Part shown: piece by piece, positions 6,272 to 7,808 of the stretch
Layout: every line of letters begins with the position of its first letter
How positions within the stretch are numbered: position 1 is the stretch's first letter
Source of the DNA: Spirochaetales bacterium
Lineage (GTDB): Bacteria > Spirochaetota > Spirochaetia > SZUA-6 > DRHE01
Length of the DNA: 7,808 nt
Direction: 5' to 3'
NCBI GenBank assembly: GCA_016930895.1
Contig: JAFGFV010000323.1
Coordinates: forward strand, 1 to 7,808
Translations under genes and position numbers: made by a program
Notes under the pieces: generated by a model
The model's database searches: none
The model's input: only the letters and a program-made list of their open reading frames with translations
Told to the model about the DNA's origin: nothing

Positions 6272-7083
6272 TCCGGAAGAAGGCGACCAACCGCCTGTTG
6301 GTTGCATCGTTGGCCTTTCTCGTCATCCTGGGAGCCGCCGCCCTGGCGGCTCCCTGGGTGGCTCCCTACAGCCCCACCGACCAGGACCTGAACAACCGCT
6401 TCGCCGCCCCCAGCAGGGCCCACCTGCTCGGGACCGACAACTTCGGCCGGGACATCCTGAGCCGGGTGATCTTTGGCTCCCGCTCGGCCCTGCTGGTCGG
6501 GATCGTGGCGGTGACCATCGCCACGGTGCTGGGCTCGATCGTGGGGTTGGCCGCGGCCCTCTCGGGAGGAGCGGCGGACAACATCCTGATGCTGATCATG
6601 GACAGTCTGCTGTCCTTCCCGACGGTGCTGCTGGCCATTACCGTGGTCTCGTTCCTGGGCTACGGGGTGGTGCAGGTCATGGTGGCCATCGGGATCATCT
6701 ACTCCCCGGTGTTCGCCCGTTTGGTGCGGGCCGAAACCCTCTCGGTCAAGACCGAAGGGTACATTGAGGCCTCCTACTCCCTGGGCACTCCCCAGCTCAA
6801 GATCATCGGCAAGCACATCCTGCCGAACATCCTCGGCAAGGTGGTGGTGCAGTGCTCGATCACCTTCGCCCTGACCGTGGTGATCGAGGCCTCTCTCTCC
6901 TACCTGGGGCTGGGCACCCAGCCCCCGACCCCCAGCTGGGGGCTCATGCTCAAGGACGCCCGGGACTACCTGATCCAGGCCCCCTGGATGGCACTCTACC
7001 CGGGGATCGTCCTGGCCCTGACCGTCCTGAGCTTCAACGTCCTCGGCGACTCCCTGTCCGAGAAGCTCAACCCCAAGATCTGA
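6268..7083 (+). CDS. dppC: Peptide-type ABC transporter permease, DppC/OppC family
   Basis: A GTG start at 6268 overlaps the binding-protein stop as GTGA and gives 271 residues, slightly shorter than many DppC proteins but complete. The first membrane helix (about 9-30) is followed by APYSPTDQD and the DppC signature LGTDNFGRDILSR (54-66). The EAA loop reads EGYIEASYSLG (163-173), continuing to HILPN. The SYLGLGTQPPTPSWG block (211-225) and the end FNVLGDSLSEKLNPK are diagnostic. Membrane spans fall near 74-98, 107-128, 132-150, 192-214 and 241-260. The frame is open upstream inside the binding-protein gene, but only this start gives a normal permease N-terminus. It is the last gene of the ABC operon, separated from its DppB-type partner by three genes. 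Confidence 0.93.
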   Translation: MIRKKATNRLLVASLAFLVILGAAALAAPWVAPYSPTDQDLNNRFAAPSRAHLLGTDNFGRDILSRVIFGSRSALLVGIVAVTIATVLGSIVGLAAALSGGAADNILMLIMDSLLSFPTVLLAITVVSFLGYGVVQVMVAIGIIYSPVFARLVRAETLSVKTEGYIEASYSLGTPQLKIIGKHILPNILGKVVVQCSITFALTVVIEASLSYLGLGTQPPTPSWGLMLKDARDYLIQAPWMALYPGIVLALTVLSFNVLGDSLSEKLNPKI

Positions 7084-7120
7084 AGGGCCCGCCCGGACAA
7101 GCGTTCTTCTCCCAGTTCGC

Positions 7121-7150
7121 TTGACACCGATGCGGAGCGGGGGACAGAAT
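7121..7150 (+). promoter_or_regulatory. Probable promoter of the MNT-HEPN pair (leaderless layout)
   Basis: A perfect -35 hexamer TTGACA (7121-7126) is followed after 18 nt by CAGAAT (7145-7150), 4 of 6 consensus bases. The -10 ends only 5 nt before ATG 7156, so transcription should start at about the ATG itself. The G-rich stretch that could act as a ribosome binding site (7137-7143) lies between the hexamers and would not be in the transcript. The pair therefore seems to be transcribed independently of the ABC operon. Confidence 0.5.
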
Positions 7151-7155
7151 TACCC

Positions 7156-7530
7156 ATGACCCTGCGGCAGGTCAGGCAGATCCTGGAGCGCCACGCTGAC
7201 ACGTTTCAGCACGCCTACGTCTACGGCTCCGTGGCGCGGGGCGAGCAGGACGAGGCCAGCGACGTGGACCTGCTCCTGGTGCGCAGGACACGGGCGGCCT
7301 TCTTCGACCGGATCCGTGAAGTCATGGAGTTGGTCCTGGAGCTTGGCGCCGTGGATCTGTTGATCTACACGCCGGCGGAATTGAAGGAGCTGGTCGAGTC
7401 CCGCCGAAACGGATTCCTGGAACAGGTGGTGATCGAGGGGGTGAAGGTTGAAGGACGACAGGGCCGAAGGGCTGCGTTGGCTCCGACAGGCCGAAAACGA
7501 TCTGGAGTACGCCCGCATCGGCCTACGTGA
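7156..7530 (+). CDS. MNT-type minimal nucleotidyltransferase (putative antitoxin)
   Basis: This 124-residue protein is a stand-alone nucleotidyltransferase of the DNA polymerase beta fold. The active-site pattern GS-x10-D-x-D is intact: G24 S25, then D36 and D38 in SDVDLLLV, with a likely third metal ligand at D68 in AVDLLIY. Proteins of this kind, encoded beside HEPN proteins, act as antitoxins; in the MntA-HepT system the nucleotidyltransferase adds AMP to the toxin. Whether this one transfers AMP is inferred. The recognisable domain ends near residue 98. The remaining 27 or so residues are Arg/Gly/Pro-rich and are read from the first part of the HEPN gene in another frame, so the tail is probably unstructured. 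ATG 7156 directly follows the promoter-like sequence. Confidence 0.88.
   Translation: MTLRQVRQILERHADTFQHAYVYGSVARGEQDEASDVDLLLVRRTRAAFFDRIREVMELVLELGAVDLLIYTPAELKELVESRRNGFLEQVVIEGVKVEGRQGRRAALAPTGRKRSGVRPHRPT
7436..7441 (+). promoter_or_regulatory. Ribosome binding site deciding the TTG start of the HEPN gene
   Basis: AGGGGG lies 6 nt upstream of TTG 7448, inside the nucleotidyltransferase gene. The HEPN frame has a stop codon (TGA 7442-7444) immediately upstream, so TTG 7448 is the first possible start, and this purine run is at the right distance to serve it. Confidence 0.5.
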
Positions 7531-7808
7531 GGGCTTCTACGCGCAGGTGTGCTTCCAGTGCCAGCAGATCTGCGAGAAGGCCCTGAAGGCGATCCACTAC
7601 GGCCAGCTGGGCAAGCGCGTGGTGTTCGGGCACTCCCTGGTCCAGCTCGGCTCCGAGCTCCCGCTGGAGGCCGGACTTCAGGAGGAGCTGGCCGTGCTCG
7701 ACCAATACTACATTCCCACCCGCTACCCGAACGGGCTTCCGGGTGCCCTGCCCTACGAGGTATACACCAGAAAGCAGGCCGAACAGGCGGCGGCAGTCAG
7801 CCAGAGCG
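7448..7808 (+). CDS. HEPN-domain protein (putative RNase toxin), 3' partial
   Basis: Starting at TTG 7448, 120 codons are visible before the window ends; the stop is not reached, but the domain is nearly complete. The sequence matches COG2250-type HEPN proteins: WLRQAENDLEYA (11-22), YAQVCFQCQQICEKALKA (31-48), GHSLVQL (61-67) and YYIPTRYPN (87-95), with a helical end starting at YTRKQAE. R57 and H62 form an R-x4-H motif, the RNase active-site signature of HEPN toxins, though the tyrosine that follows in HepT is absent here (H-S-L). The gene overlaps the nucleotidyltransferase gene by 83 nt, so the two should be translated together. By analogy with MNT-HEPN modules it is the toxin, an RNase restrained by its partner, but many COG2250 proteins are uncharacterised. 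Confidence 0.85.
   Translation, partial: MKDDRAEGLRWLRQAENDLEYARIGLREGFYAQVCFQCQQICEKALKAIHYGQLGKRVVFGHSLVQLGSELPLEAGLQEELAVLDQYYIPTRYPNGLPGALPYEVYTRKQAEQAAAVSQS

Noticed and set aside
7098..7123. Inverted repeat CAAGCG/CGCTTG as terminator of the ABC operon or operator of the MNT-HEPN pair
   Set aside because: Only 6 bp with a 14-nt loop and no T-tract. It touches the -35 hexamer, so an operator role is possible, but this is too weak to call.

Overview
The window comes from a GC-rich bacterial chromosome. Third codon positions are dominated by G and C, and two genes start with GTG or TTG. The substrate-binding protein has a plain Sec signal peptide and no lipobox cysteine, which suits a free periplasmic protein of a two-membrane cell. 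This is only suggestive, and I cannot place the organism in a phylum. No rRNA, tRNA, CRISPR array, transposase or phage gene is visible.

Layout. (1) Positions 1-143 hold the end of a HAD-family hydrolase gene on the + strand. (2) A convergent HD-domain phosphohydrolase gene (COG4339-like) lies at 189-956 on the - strand, and a strong GC hairpin (168-201) sits between the two 3' ends. (3) Positions 957-1619 are mostly non-coding. They contain a promoter-like sequence for the HD gene, a possible 27-residue membrane peptide gene (1037-1120) with a perfect Shine-Dalgarno sequence, a GC hairpin just after it, further small hairpins, and a promoter-like sequence ending 11 nt before the ABC operon. 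(4) Positions 1620-7083 are a complete peptide-type ABC importer operon in the order permease (DppB type), ATPase (DppD type), ATPase (DppF type), substrate-binding protein, permease (DppC type). Every junction overlaps or is only 22 nt. (5) From 7121 a separate promoter-like sequence precedes a two-gene MNT-HEPN module: a minimal nucleotidyltransferase (7156-7530) and a HEPN-domain protein (from 7448, running off the window).

How the genes work together. The five ABC genes supply all parts of one importer: a soluble binding protein, two different permease subunits and two different ATPase subunits. Peptides are the default substrate guess for this family, but the sequence does not settle it. 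The MNT-HEPN pair resembles toxin-antitoxin modules in which a HEPN RNase is controlled by a small nucleotidyltransferase.

Most interesting points. Three genes (HD, DppB type, MNT) have promoter-like hexamers so close to the start codon that their mRNAs should be leaderless or nearly so. The MNT and HEPN genes overlap by 83 nt, and the HEPN start is forced to be a TTG. The ABC gene order is shuffled relative to the usual A-B-C-D-F. Both ATPases carry lineage-looking insertions and a matching C-terminal cysteine set. Nothing in the window amounts to an obviously new system; the gene families themselves are well known.
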